Shown here in pieces: positions 1 through 7,763 of a stretch of 45,247 nucleotides of DNA. The stretch is from Deltaproteobacteria bacterium. Its GTDB lineage: Bacteria; Lernaellota; Lernaellaia; JACKCT01. The position numbers and the translations under genes are program-made. The stretch spans positions 1-45,247 of the forward strand of contig JAOSJX010000006.1 of the NCBI GenBank assembly GCA_027493875.1, given 5' to 3'. Every line of letters begins with the position of its first letter. Positions within the stretch are counted from its first letter, which is position 1. The notes under the pieces were generated by a model that worked only from the letters and a program-made list of their open reading frames with translations, was not told the origin of the DNA and did no database searches.

Positions 1-39
1 GGACGACGTGTCGCGGATATTCACGCGGGAGGCGGCGCG

Positions 40-1170
40 ATGATCATCCGCACCTACGATCAAATCGTTACTGAAATGCTGGCCAAGATCGCGGCCCGCA
101 CCAAGCTCACCAACTTCAACGTTGGGTCCGTGGTCCGCACCCTGGTGGAAATCCTCGGCTCGGCCATCGCGGACCTGGGCGACCTGACGCTCGCCTGCCT
201 CAAGGCGGGATTCATCGCTACGGCCACGGGCTACTGGCTCGATCTCAAGGCCAAAGAATTCGGCGTCACGCGGCACCCGGCCAAGGCGACCGAGGGGATC
301 GTGTTTTTCTGCCGGACGATTCCTAAAAACGAAAACATCGTCATCCCGGCGGGCACCATCGTCTCCACGCTCAAAGACCAGGAAGGCAAGGCATATCGGT
401 TCTTCACCAGGGACGAGGTGATTCTGGCGACGGGGACGACCGAAATCGAAGCGGCGGTCGTCGCTGAGAAGCCCGGCGCGGCACACAACGTCGGCCCCGG
501 CTCCATTCAGAAAACCGCCGTCCACATCCGGGGCGTGGACTCCGTCGAGAATCGCGACGACTGGATCACGAGCGAGGGCACCGACGCGGAAACCGATGCG
601 TCGCTGCGGGCGCGCTGCTTCCTGGCATGGGAAGAACTGACCCAGGGCAGCACGGAGCGAGCCTATATTTCGTGGGCGCTCTCCGATCCCAGGGTGACGA
701 GCGCCTTTGTGAATTCGCAGCATCCGCGCGGCCAGGGCACCGTCAACGTCTACATCCTCGGCGCGGGCGGCATGCCGTCACCGGGGCTGATTGCGGCAGT
801 CCAAGCCATCATCGATACGAACCGTCCGCTCTGCGTGGACGCGCTCGTGTTGGCACCGGACGAAATTGAACTGGACCTCACGTTGGCCATCGTGCCGAAG
901 CGGTACGTGTCCGCCGCGACCATCGAGGCCGAGGTACGTAGGCGGCTTGTGGCCTATTTCAACCCGCAGGGCGATCCGGCCTACCCGTGGATCGAGCCGC
1001 TCGGCGTGGGCAAGACGGTTGTCTTCCATCAGCTGGTCGAGATCGTCATGAGTGTGGACGGCGTGTACGACGTCCGGTTTGTTTCGCCGTTTGCGGACAT
1101 CGATGTGGACACCGACGAATTGCCGACGATCCGGACGCTCACGATCAGCTTCGAAGGAGCCGTGGCATGA
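40..1170 (+). CDS. Baseplate J-like phage tail protein
   Basis: A 376-residue structural protein of the baseplate J/gp47 family, which forms the wedge of contractile-tail baseplates. The N-terminus (TYDQIVTEMLAKI, then a hydrophobic helix with GYWLDLKAKEFGV) and the central stretch around residues 95-190 (IPAGTIVST, then GAAHNVGPGSI) follow the usual family layout. TQGSTERAYISWALSD near residues 205-220 and the C-terminal VDGVYDVRF are also typical. The start ATG follows a GGAGGCGGCGCG purine stretch. The next gene starts in an ATGA overlap (1167-1170), so the two are translationally coupled. This is the first gene of a plus-strand tail operon that enters the window from the left. Confidence 0.85.
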   Translation: MIIRTYDQIVTEMLAKIAARTKLTNFNVGSVVRTLVEILGSAIADLGDLTLACLKAGFIATATGYWLDLKAKEFGVTRHPAKATEGIVFFCRTIPKNENIVIPAGTIVSTLKDQEGKAYRFFTRDEVILATGTTEIEAAVVAEKPGAAHNVGPGSIQKTAVHIRGVDSVENRDDWITSEGTDAETDASLRARCFLAWEELTQGSTERAYISWALSDPRVTSAFVNSQHPRGQGTVNVYILGAGGMPSPGLIAAVQAIIDTNRPLCVDALVLAPDEIELDLTLAIVPKRYVSAATIEAEVRRRLVAYFNPQGDPAYPWIEPLGVGKTVVFHQLVEIVMSVDGVYDVRFVSPFADIDVDTDELPTIRTLTISFEGAVA

Positions 1171-1811
1171 GCGCGATCGGTCAATACCTGTGGTGGTTGC
1201 TGCCCGGCTTCCTCAGGAAGAAGGGCGCGGTCGATCCCGCCGGTTCAACGACCTGGAACCTCGTCACGATCCAGGGCGAAACGCTGGACGAATCCAAGGG
1301 CGAGATCATCGCCATGCGCGCCCAGCACGCCGTGGAGACCGCCGAGGGCGAGCATCTGGACGCCCTGGGCGAGGAGCGCGAGACGCGGCGGTTCGAAAAC
1401 GAAACTGACACGGCCTATCGGCAGCGCATCTTCCAGGCGGCCGCCGACAAACAGAAGGTCGGCACCAAGCCCCACATGCTCCGGATGCTGCAGGACCTCG
1501 GCTTCGGGGCCCAGGTAACCGAGGTCTGGACGATCACCCGGCGGTACTGGGCCGAGTTCGTCGTGCGTCTTTGGGACGACGGCACGCCGATCACCGTCAC
1601 GCAGGACGAACTCTATCGAGAGGTGGACCGCAACCGCCCGGCACATGCCAGGGCGGTTTACCGAATCGAACTGCCGCTCCGGACTTTCGACGGATGGGAT
1701 TTCGGCCTCGAAGAGGGACTGACGTTTCCGGAACGCATTCAGACCATCCGGGCGACCGGCGACCACCTCCTGGATTCCGCGAATCGATTTGACTCATGGA
1801 GTACCCCATGA
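1167..1811 (+). CDS. Phage tail/baseplate protein (tail protein I-like)
   Basis: A 214-residue protein immediately after the baseplate J protein, the position occupied in P2- and Mu-like tails by gpI/gp48-type baseplate proteins. The N-terminus (IGQYLWWLLPGFLRKK) is hydrophobic. The middle has a helical segment with EGEHLDALGEERETRRFENETD and then TDTAYRQRIFQAAADKQ. I chose the ATG at 1167 because it overlaps the preceding TGA and has a GGAG site at 1155-1158; the frame stays open further upstream but only inside the previous gene. It ends in another ATGA overlap with the fibre gene. The family assignment rests on gene order and general composition, so another baseplate role is possible. Confidence 0.6.
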   Translation: MSAIGQYLWWLLPGFLRKKGAVDPAGSTTWNLVTIQGETLDESKGEIIAMRAQHAVETAEGEHLDALGEERETRRFENETDTAYRQRIFQAAADKQKVGTKPHMLRMLQDLGFGAQVTEVWTITRRYWAEFVVRLWDDGTPITVTQDELYREVDRNRPAHARAVYRIELPLRTFDGWDFGLEEGLTFPERIQTIRATGDHLLDSANRFDSWSTP

Positions 1812-3478
1812 CCCAGAAAATTTCATTCCAATACCGCGATCCCGAAGACACCGAGCTTCTGAACCATCGGTGGGAAGGGATCATCGAGCCGGGCGTGAAG
1901 CAGGGCTTCGAGGTGACGCTCGGCACCGATCCGCCCCAGACGACCATCACGATCCGGCGCGGCGTGCTGGTGACGGACGAGTTCTGCCGGATCGAAGAGA
2001 CCGAGCCGATCATCGACGCCCTGCCGATCCCGCCGAATGAAGAGGCGCATCCGCGCTGGGACCTGGTGGTCTGCGAGCACCGCTATTTGCGCTCCGTGCC
2101 GCCCCCCGTGGCGATGTACGCCATTATTCAGGGGGAGGCGAGCAACACGCCGACCCTGCCGAACTTGCCGACGGGCTGTGTCCCGTTGGCCTACGCTTAT
2201 ATCCCGGCGGGCGGCGTGCGCTACACCGACATCCTCAATTTCGTGACGCAGTTCCGGTACAACTGCGTCTGGGACGACGCGGCGGCCGCCTGGCGGATCG
2301 TCCTGGGTGCGAAAATGGCCATGCTCATTGCCATCACACCAAACGCGGCCCCGGCGCTTTCCGTCACGCCCGGGCTGCGGGTCTTCGTCAACGCTGGCGG
2401 CGTGCCGGACGGCTCGATCATCACCTGGACCCGCGTCATGGAACTGACCCCGCAGGGCTTCACTGAACTGGTGGTTCTGGCGCAGGAGGTCATCGCCGCG
2501 CGGGGCACGAAGAACACGCTCGATGCGCGGCTCGACATTTCTCTGGCCGAGGACGGCACCTACAAGCGCACCGGCTTCCTCGACCAGGTTATGGACGAGG
2601 TGGAGGCGGCACGCGGGTCGATGGCCAGTCTCGATGCGCGGCTCGACGTATCCCTCAACAATGACGGCTCCTATCGCCGCGTCGGGATTCTGGACGACGT
2701 CTTGGACGAGGTGGAGGCGGCGCGCGGCAGCAAGGCCTCGGTCGATGAACGCCTGGACGTCTCGCTTAACAACGACGGCTCGATCAAGACAGCCGCCCTG
2801 CAGGAGAAGATTGCCCACGGCGACCTGACCAACATGCCGGACACCGGCGGCTCAAACGGCGATCACGACGCCCGCTACTATCGCCAGAGCCAGATCAACG
2901 ACGCCCTCAACCAACTCCACGACAAAGGCGTGCTGTCCGGTCTCGAATATCTGGGCGCGGTTCTCATCATGGGTCAGGGCCTCTGTCTCCATTTCGATTC
3001 CGGATACGTGCTGCGCGGCGGGAAGGTTATCTCCTCGGCGGGCGGGTACTCCGATCCGATTACCGACGACGGCACGTGGTACATCGCCGTCGACAGCGAC
3101 GGCGGCCTGGTGACGACGCAGAGCGGCTTCGGCTCGAACGTTCCTCTGCGGAAGCTTTACCAGAGCAGCGGCACCCTTACCGCCAACTCCGACAAACGCA
3201 ACATCATCAGCCTTCCCGACCGGCGCAACATCTTCCGCCACGCCGACGACCGGTACGATCCCGCCGTGACCTCTCTGGGCGGCGCAAGCCTCGCTTGGGA
3301 GGGCGTGCTGGCCATCGGCAAGGTCGCGGGTTGCGGCACGACCACCTACGACGGCCAGACGCGCGGCTATTGCCGGATGGTGGACGCCACGTTCGCGGCT
3401 GTCTTCGAGACCGGCATGACCGTCACCTTCTGGAACACAGACGACATGGAGACGCACAAGCGCATCGTCCACGAGTGA
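1808..3478 (+). CDS. Phage tail fibre / receptor-binding-like protein
   Basis: A 556-residue protein. The ATG at 1808 is preferred over the one at 1796 because it overlaps the upstream stop (ATGA) and has GGAG at 1798-1801 at correct spacing. The N-terminal part (about residues 1-230) is a probable baseplate-attachment region. Residues about 238-345 hold three tandem 37-residue repeats. They are followed by GDHDARYYRQSQI, a motif resembling the H-D-x-R-Y-Y-T/R-x-x-E/Q signature of phage tail fibre shafts. The C-terminal part is Gly/Ser-rich and beta-like. A second reading frame begins in a GTGA overlap at the stop. The specific receptor cannot be read from sequence. Confidence 0.7.
   Translation: MTQKISFQYRDPEDTELLNHRWEGIIEPGVKQGFEVTLGTDPPQTTITIRRGVLVTDEFCRIEETEPIIDALPIPPNEEAHPRWDLVVCEHRYLRSVPPPVAMYAIIQGEASNTPTLPNLPTGCVPLAYAYIPAGGVRYTDILNFVTQFRYNCVWDDAAAAWRIVLGAKMAMLIAITPNAAPALSVTPGLRVFVNAGGVPDGSIITWTRVMELTPQGFTELVVLAQEVIAARGTKNTLDARLDISLAEDGTYKRTGFLDQVMDEVEAARGSMASLDARLDVSLNNDGSYRRVGILDDVLDEVEAARGSKASVDERLDVSLNNDGSIKTAALQEKIAHGDLTNMPDTGGSNGDHDARYYRQSQINDALNQLHDKGVLSGLEYLGAVLIMGQGLCLHFDSGYVLRGGKVISSAGGYSDPITDDGTWYIAVDSDGGLVTTQSGFGSNVPLRKLYQSSGTLTANSDKRNIISLPDRRNIFRHADDRYDPAVTSLGGASLAWEGVLAIGKVAGCGTTTYDGQTRGYCRMVDATFAAVFETGMTVTFWNTDDMETHKRIVHE
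2519..2820 (+). repeat. Three tandem 111-bp repeats in the tail fibre gene
   Basis: Units begin at 2519, 2630 and 2741, exactly 111 bp (37 codons) apart; the third is shortened. Each encodes LDARLD(I/V)SL, an (N)DG(S/T)Y or NDGSI segment and, in the first two, a D(E)VEAARGS helix. They probably make a repeated fibre-shaft unit; the unit number may vary between relatives. Confidence 0.85.
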
Positions 3479-3996
3479 ATGCGGATTACGTTTACTTCAC
3501 GACCAGTTCCTCGGTCGGCCAGAACAGCGCCGGGACCCTGGCCGAGTACCGCAAGATCGATTCAAGCATCGACTTCCGCGACCGCATCCTGACCGTTATC
3601 TCCAACTCGCGTTACTCGCTATACGACGCATCCGATTTCATGCCGACCGGCAACGACAAGGGCACTTGGGGAGCGACGGCGGGCGGGACGGCCTTCGGCA
3701 ACTTCTGCATGAACCTAAGCCAGGTCTACACCGAAGTGGGAATCGATTTTTCGGAGAACGGTTGGTCCGAGCAACACACCGACTGGAGCGCGGCGATGGC
3801 TTACATCCCCGGCGGAAGCCAGGACGCGGGCACGCAGGGCTGGCGCATCTTTGCCGAGGACGGCGACGGAGATCTCTGGATCGCTTACGCCCACGCAACC
3901 TGGGACGGCATCTTCGACGCGTCCACCTACAAGGGTGGCCGCGCCAATTTCTACGTGATGATTCTCGTGAGCCCCGACCTCGGCGGCTACGTGTAG
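3475..3996 (+). CDS. Small tail-associated protein, GTG start overlapping the fibre gene
   Basis: About 173 residues, starting at the GTG of a GTGA overlap with the fibre stop codon (VNADYVYFTTSSSVGQNSAG...). There is no clear Shine-Dalgarno site, so translational coupling is likely. The open frame extends about 400 bp upstream, but that part is Arg/Pro/His-rich shadow translation of the fibre gene. Aromatic-rich features (GTWGATAGGTAFGNF, NGWSEQHTDWSAAM, DGDLWIAYAHATWDG) suggest a beta-rich extracellular domain. Alternatives: a fibre chaperone, a C-terminal fibre tip made as a separate chain, or the end of the fibre gene displaced by an indel. Confidence 0.55.
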   Translation: MNADYVYFTTSSSVGQNSAGTLAEYRKIDSSIDFRDRILTVISNSRYSLYDASDFMPTGNDKGTWGATAGGTAFGNFCMNLSQVYTEVGIDFSENGWSEQHTDWSAAMAYIPGGSQDAGTQGWRIFAEDGDGDLWIAYAHATWDGIFDASTYKGGRANFYVMILVSPDLGGYV

Positions 3997-4008
3997 GGAG
4001 GAAGCGCC

Positions 4009-4416
4009 ATGCCGGTGAAATTTGTGTTCGACGACGCGGGCAACCTGGTCATCAGGACGCGCATCAGGCCGCTCGCGGAAATGCCGAGCGATCAGGAGAT
4101 GCTGGATCGGGCGAAGGCGCGGACGGGTGCCGAAACCACCGAGGGATGGCACGTGATCCAAGTGGATGACGCAGCGTATCGTGCCAACTACCAGCGGGCG
4201 GTTTCCATCACCCGCGATGTCCAGACTGGGCAGATCGCGGTGGTGCAGGCCACTCCGACCGTCGTCTCCTCAGCCGAACTTGCCCGCGACGCCCGCGTCA
4301 AGGAGATCGGCGGCACCGCAGCGGCCGCGTGGGGCGCGCTCACCACCGAACAGAAAACGAACCTTGTGCTCGAGTATTTTGAAAGGCGATCCTGCGGATC
4401 GCATAGGGGGATATGA
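4009..4416 (+). CDS. Hypothetical phage protein, 135 aa
   Basis: Starts after a strong AGGGAGGAAG site 8 bp upstream of ATG. The N-terminus (VKFVFDDAGNLVIRTRIRP) is followed by a helical middle (AEMPSDQEMLDRAKARTG) and a C-terminal segment that looks alpha-helical (SSAELARDARVKEIGGTAAAAWGALTTEQKTNLVLEYFERR). Its place between the fibre gene and the lysis genes matches the small fibre-assembly or unknown proteins found there in many phages. I do not recognise the family. Confidence 0.6.
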   Translation: MPVKFVFDDAGNLVIRTRIRPLAEMPSDQEMLDRAKARTGAETTEGWHVIQVDDAAYRANYQRAVSITRDVQTGQIAVVQATPTVVSSAELARDARVKEIGGTAAAAWGALTTEQKTNLVLEYFERRSCGSHRGI

Positions 4417-4706
4417 CAATGGAAACGAAATTCGGCTACGAGCTACTCGCCTTGATTGGCGGCGCAATGGCGGGCTACGGCGCGATGTTTGTCTTTTGAT
4501 CCAGTGGATCGACGCGCAAGAACGACGAACTCATCAAGATCATGCTCGGCAACGACCGGGCGTGGAAGGAAAGACGAGCGAGTCGCTCGACGAGATCCGC
4601 GACCGCGTCGATCACGGCGAATGCTGCGCGTACCAGGCCGACAAGGAAAACGTCCACGAGCGGCTTACCGAGATCCGCGCGGCGGTTGTGGGGCGGAGGG
4701 CGCGTG
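4413..4706 (+). pseudogene. Small membrane/coiled-coil phage protein, frameshifted
   Basis: The ATG at 4413 overlaps the end of the previous gene and opens a frame with a hydrophobic helix (YELLALIGGAMAGYGAMFVF), closed by TGA at 4497. Protein-like sequence continues in other frames: QWIDA, then NDELIKIMLGNDRAWK near 4525-4570, then TSESLDEIRDRVDHGECC...ENVHERLTEIRAAVV up to about 4695. Joined together this is one N-terminal transmembrane helix plus a charged coiled coil. That architecture is common for phage holin-associated or spanin-like proteins next to an amidase. At least two indels are needed. Confidence 0.5.
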
Positions 4707-5231
4707 ATGGACGCCCCGAACATCATCCGCCTGGTCGAGAAGCTGCCGTGGAATCCGAGCCGCCCGCGCTGGCCGCAGAAGCGCGACCTGGGAAAGATCG
4801 ACCGCGTGATCCTTCACCAGAGCCTCGGCCACGCGGACCCGTCCGGCAATCGGGACGTCTTCGGGATCAACCGGTACCACATCTCGCCCGGCAACCACAT
4901 CTCGGCCGCGGGCTGCCCGCACATCTGTTACCACGTGGTCGTCGACGACGACGGGGCCATCTATCTCAGACCAACGAGTTCACCGATGTGGTCTGGCATT
5001 GCGGCGGTCAAAACGCCCGCTCCATCGGCGTCATGCTGGTCGGCGACTTCGTGGGACCGGGGCACGTGGCGGCGAACCCACGGCGGCCCAGGAGCAGGCG
5101 TTCTTCGCGCTGGCGGAGCATCTGATGGCCACGCTGGGACTGGGGCCGATAGCATTTTTTCGGCCACGCTGCATTCGGCAAACCGGCCTGTCCTGGTTAC
5201 ACCGCGAGCAGGTGGATCGAGGAAAGTTGCG
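4707..5231 (+). pseudogene. N-acetylmuramoyl-L-alanine amidase (phage endolysin), frameshifted
   Basis: An Amidase_2/PGRP-fold endolysin that would cut the bond between muramic acid and the stem peptide. The ATG at 4707 has GGAGG at 4695-4699. In frame: DRVILHQSLGHAD (first zinc His) and CYHVVVDDDGAIYL. Near 4965 the frame shifts to VVWHCGGQNARSIGVMLVGDF. Near 5065 it shifts again to PTAAQEQAFFALAEHLMATLGL. Near 5150 a third shift gives GHAAFGKPACPGYTAS, which contains the His-(x7)-Cys ligand pair and CPG motif of this family. All three zinc ligands are therefore present at DNA level, so the breaks are probably recent or are sequence errors. The true stop is uncertain. Confidence 0.75.
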
Positions 5232-5300
5232 CGGGTAAATTTCCCTTCATTGAAAAAATTTCATTGCGGCTTTTATTCCGAAAGGCTAATTTTGCTCGGC

Positions 5301-6095
5301 ATGAATATCGATTCCCATTCAGCGCCGCAATTAGTAACCATCCACGGGTTTCGGGAATAAGCCGATAAGTCCGATTACCAAGGCATTTGAACGAGCATTG
5401 AAGCTCCTTGCATCGCTATGGTTTGCCGACCTTTTGTGCTTGATCATCAAGACAAAGCGGGGTTGGAAATTCGGCGATCCGCCAGCCGACGGAAGATACG
5501 TCCACACGTCTAATCCTTACCGTAAGGCCATATTCTCCACCATGAGGATCTGGGCATCGAGCCGCCGCCAATGCCGTTCATACTTGCTCCCGGCCCGACC
5601 ACGTTGCATCACGAGTGGGGACACCATGTCGATTTCTGTTGGTCCGAGAACGATGAGGCAATGCTATTCTCGACCCGATGGTTTTCGCATTTTTACGCGA
5701 TTCCCGGTGCGTCCGCCTTCGCCTCGGCAAGTCACGGCCTGGACGATCCGAGGACCGAGGCCGCCGTCATGCTCGCCAACGAATGGCATGCCGTCATGGT
5801 GGAGCTTTTCGCAGACCTCTTTGACGACTGGATGCGCGGTTATTTGACGGTGGATCACTGCGAACCGACGCAACTGAATCGGCGGATGGATGCACAGATC
5901 CTCAAGGTCGATTTTCTGCCCGGCGTGACCGCTGCCATAGTCCGCGAAAAAATCTACGCCCAATTCGAGACGGGGCTGAAAGGTCCGGCATCGATTCCGG
6001 AAATTCGTTCCGATATCCTCGGCCGCCATACGGAGCATGCGCTCGCTCGCCTGAGAATCGAGCGGGACAAGGTGCGCGCCGAAATGTTGAGGTAA
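5301..6095 (+). pseudogene. Zincin-like putative metallopeptidase (HEWGH), frameshifted
   Basis: The clearest part is 5571-6095, whose protein carries LHHEWGHHVDF, an HExxH zinc-metallopeptidase motif, followed by acidic helices (EAAVMLANEWHAVMVELFADLFDDWM) that could supply a third ligand. No good start lies near 5571. Upstream frames hold plausible protein: MNIDSHSAPQLVTIHGF from 5301, then PITKAFERALKLLASLWFADLL...GRYVHTSNPYRKAIFS to about 5530, then HEDLGIEPPPMPF. Two indels (about 5350 and 5530) would join them into a protein of roughly 260 residues. I do not recognise a named family; a lethal-factor-like zincin or phage effector is possible. It lies between the lysis genes and the amidoligase, a typical place for late-expressed accessory genes. 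Confidence 0.5.
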
Positions 6096-6226
6096 AAGCC
6101 GACGGCCACTGCTCTCGACAACAGCCTTCCCATGTAGCTCACAAGAAACACCTTCAAAAACAACAGGTTACGCCGCACATTCGCCTTGACTTCCCCGGCC
6201 CCCGAGCGATGTGTTGGCCGTGATCG
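6096..6226. other. Intergenic region upstream of the palindrome
   Basis: No credible gene seen. It holds the leader and probable promoter of the amidoligase gene; the palindrome lies at its right edge. Confidence 0.5.
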
Positions 6227-6252
6227 GAACTGTTGCGACGTCGCAACAGTTC
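6227..6252. promoter_or_regulatory. Perfect 26-bp palindrome (candidate operator)
   Basis: GAACTGTTGCGAC followed directly by its exact reverse complement, with no spacer. It ends 32 bp before the likely TTG start of the amidoligase gene. A spacerless palindrome without a T-run is unlikely to be a terminator and fits a dimeric repressor site. The binding protein is not identified in the window. Confidence 0.6.
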
Positions 6253-6284
6253 GACGCGCAGCAACAAAACAGGGGGCGTTACCA

Positions 6285-7238
6285 TTGGCAGAACCAAATC
6301 CAAGCAGACAAAAACACACCATCCGAACCCTGCGCTTCGGCATCGAGATCGAACTCGTCTCGATCTCCCGCGAGCGCGCGGCCAGAGCCGTCCAAGCCGT
6401 GGTCGGCGGGATTGCCGAGTATCGCGGCTTCGCCAACGGCCTGGACACTTGGGCCGTCGACGATGCGCGCGGACGCACCTGGAAGGTCGTTTCCGACGCC
6501 TCGCTCACGGATGTGCCCGCGCACCTGCGCGCCGAGGTTGTGACGCCGATTCTCGAGTGGCCGGACATTGAACAACTCCAGGAGGTCATCAGGGCAGTAA
6601 GGCTGTCCGGTGGTCGCACGAACGACCAGTGCGCCGTTCACGTCCATGTCGATGGGGCACCCTTCGACGCGGCCGCACTGACGCGCCTGGTCAAGATCGT
6701 TAACAAACAGGAGCGGCTCATCATCGACGCGCTGGCGGTCAACGAGGATCGCCTGCGCCGGTACGCGAAGGCGAACAGCCAGGACTTCATGCAGAAGATC
6801 TCGACGCAGCGAGTCCGGTCGATGCGCACGCTGAACCGACTCTGGTACGGCAAGCACAACGGCTATCCACAGCACTACGATCCGACCAGGTATCGCGGCC
6901 TAAACCTGCATTCGGTCTGGTACGACGGCTCAATCGAGATGCGCTGGTTCAACGGCTCGAACCACGCCGGGGTGATCCGCGCCTACATCTTGTTCTCGCT
7001 CGCGCTGGCGGCCAAGGCGCTCAACTCCAGGGCAGCAAGCGGGGATCGCCGCGACTACGATCCGAACAACACCAAGTACTGCTTCCGGGTTTTCCTGCTT
7101 CACCTCGGTCTGATCGGTGACGAATTCAAGAACGTCCGCAAGCACCTGATGGCGCATCTGACCGGCAGCGCGGCGTGGCGGCATGGGCGGCCGATGAAGA
7201 AAGGGGGCGGCGATGCCTTCAAGCACGAAGCGCAGTAA
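6285..7238 (+). CDS. Amidoligase family protein (putative COOH-NH2 ligase)
   Basis: A 317-residue enzyme of the Amidoligase_2 type, whose fold resembles glutamine synthetase and which is predicted to form amide bonds between amino acids or on peptides and proteins using ATP. Signatures: LRFGIEIELVS (residues 16-25, the metal-binding E-x-E), QCAVHVHVDG (about 115-124) and SIEMRWFNGSNH with the helix RAYILFSLALAAKAL. I chose TTG at 6285 because AGGGGG lies 8 bp upstream. The frame is open upstream, but that part runs through the palindrome and looks non-coding. The next gene overlaps by 26 bp and encodes a gamma-glutamylcyclotransferase-like protein, a pairing described for this family in phages and mobile DNA. 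Confidence 0.75.
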   Translation: MAEPNPSRQKHTIRTLRFGIEIELVSISRERAARAVQAVVGGIAEYRGFANGLDTWAVDDARGRTWKVVSDASLTDVPAHLRAEVVTPILEWPDIEQLQEVIRAVRLSGGRTNDQCAVHVHVDGAPFDAAALTRLVKIVNKQERLIIDALAVNEDRLRRYAKANSQDFMQKISTQRVRSMRTLNRLWYGKHNGYPQHYDPTRYRGLNLHSVWYDGSIEMRWFNGSNHAGVIRAYILFSLALAAKALNSRAASGDRRDYDPNNTKYCFRVFLLHLGLIGDEFKNVRKHLMAHLTGSAAWRHGRPMKKGGGDAFKHEAQ

Positions 7239-7617
7239 GCGGCGTGATGCCCCGACGATCCTGTTCGTGTACGGCACGCTCAAACGCGGCCAGCGAAACC
7301 ATTTCCTGATGCGCGAGGCGCGATTCCTTGGTGAGGCCGTCACCGCACCGCTGTACACACTCCTCAACCTAGGTCCATTCCCCGGCATGGTCCCCGGGGG
7401 CACCACCGCCGTGCACGGTGAACTCTATGAGGTCGGGCGGGAACTGCTGGCGCGGCTCGACCGGCACGAGGGCGTGCCGAGGCTTTATATCCGAGGGGTT
7501 GTCTGGTTGGAAAACCGGGCATGGGCCGAGAGCTACCTCCTAGTGGATTTCGACCGCATCAGAATGGGGCGTGCTTCAGAAAGCGGCGAATGGTCTAGCA
7601 CATTAAAGGAAATCTAA
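7213..7617 (+). CDS. Gamma-glutamylcyclotransferase-like (AIG2/GGCT) protein
   Basis: A 134-residue GGCT-fold protein. Members release gamma-linked glutamyl groups as 5-oxoproline. Seen: LFVYGTLKRGQRNH near residues 17-30 (the YGTLxxG substrate loop), a central beta region with VHGELYEV, and LLARLDRHEG with the expected catalytic glutamate. The ATG follows GGGGGCGGCG and lies inside the end of the amidoligase gene, so the two are co-translated. Together they look like a make-and-remove pair for an amide-linked tag. The substrate is unknown. Confidence 0.8.
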   Translation: MPSSTKRSKRRDAPTILFVYGTLKRGQRNHFLMREARFLGEAVTAPLYTLLNLGPFPGMVPGGTTAVHGELYEVGRELLARLDRHEGVPRLYIRGVVWLENRAWAESYLLVDFDRIRMGRASESGEWSSTLKEI

Positions 7618-7694
7618 TAGGCGGTAATACAATAAAAATATCCTTGAAATACAAACACTTAGAATTTGCCTGAAACAATCTTCTGATATAACAC

Positions 7695-7723
7695 TTGACA
7701 TAGCCTGCGATGGCTCCTACACT
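7695..7723 (+). promoter_or_regulatory. Sigma70-type promoter of the type I R-M operon
   Basis: TTGACA (7695-7700), a 17-bp spacer, then TACACT (7718-7723). It lies 40 bp before the hsdM ATG in an AT-rich gap of about 145 bp. Its position shows that the upstream in-frame codon at 7710 cannot be the start. Confidence 0.6.
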
Positions 7724-7763
7724 TCCCATGTTTGGGGATTCGTTTCGACGAAAGGACCGTCGC

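Noticed and set aside
1823..2818. 331-codon minus-strand frame
   Set aside because: Antisense to the tail fibre gene; His/Arg/Asp-rich composition and no start signal.
2519..2820. Regular 111-bp repeats as a CRISPR array
   Set aside because: They are in-frame codon repeats of a fibre shaft, with no short repeat/spacer structure and no cas genes nearby.
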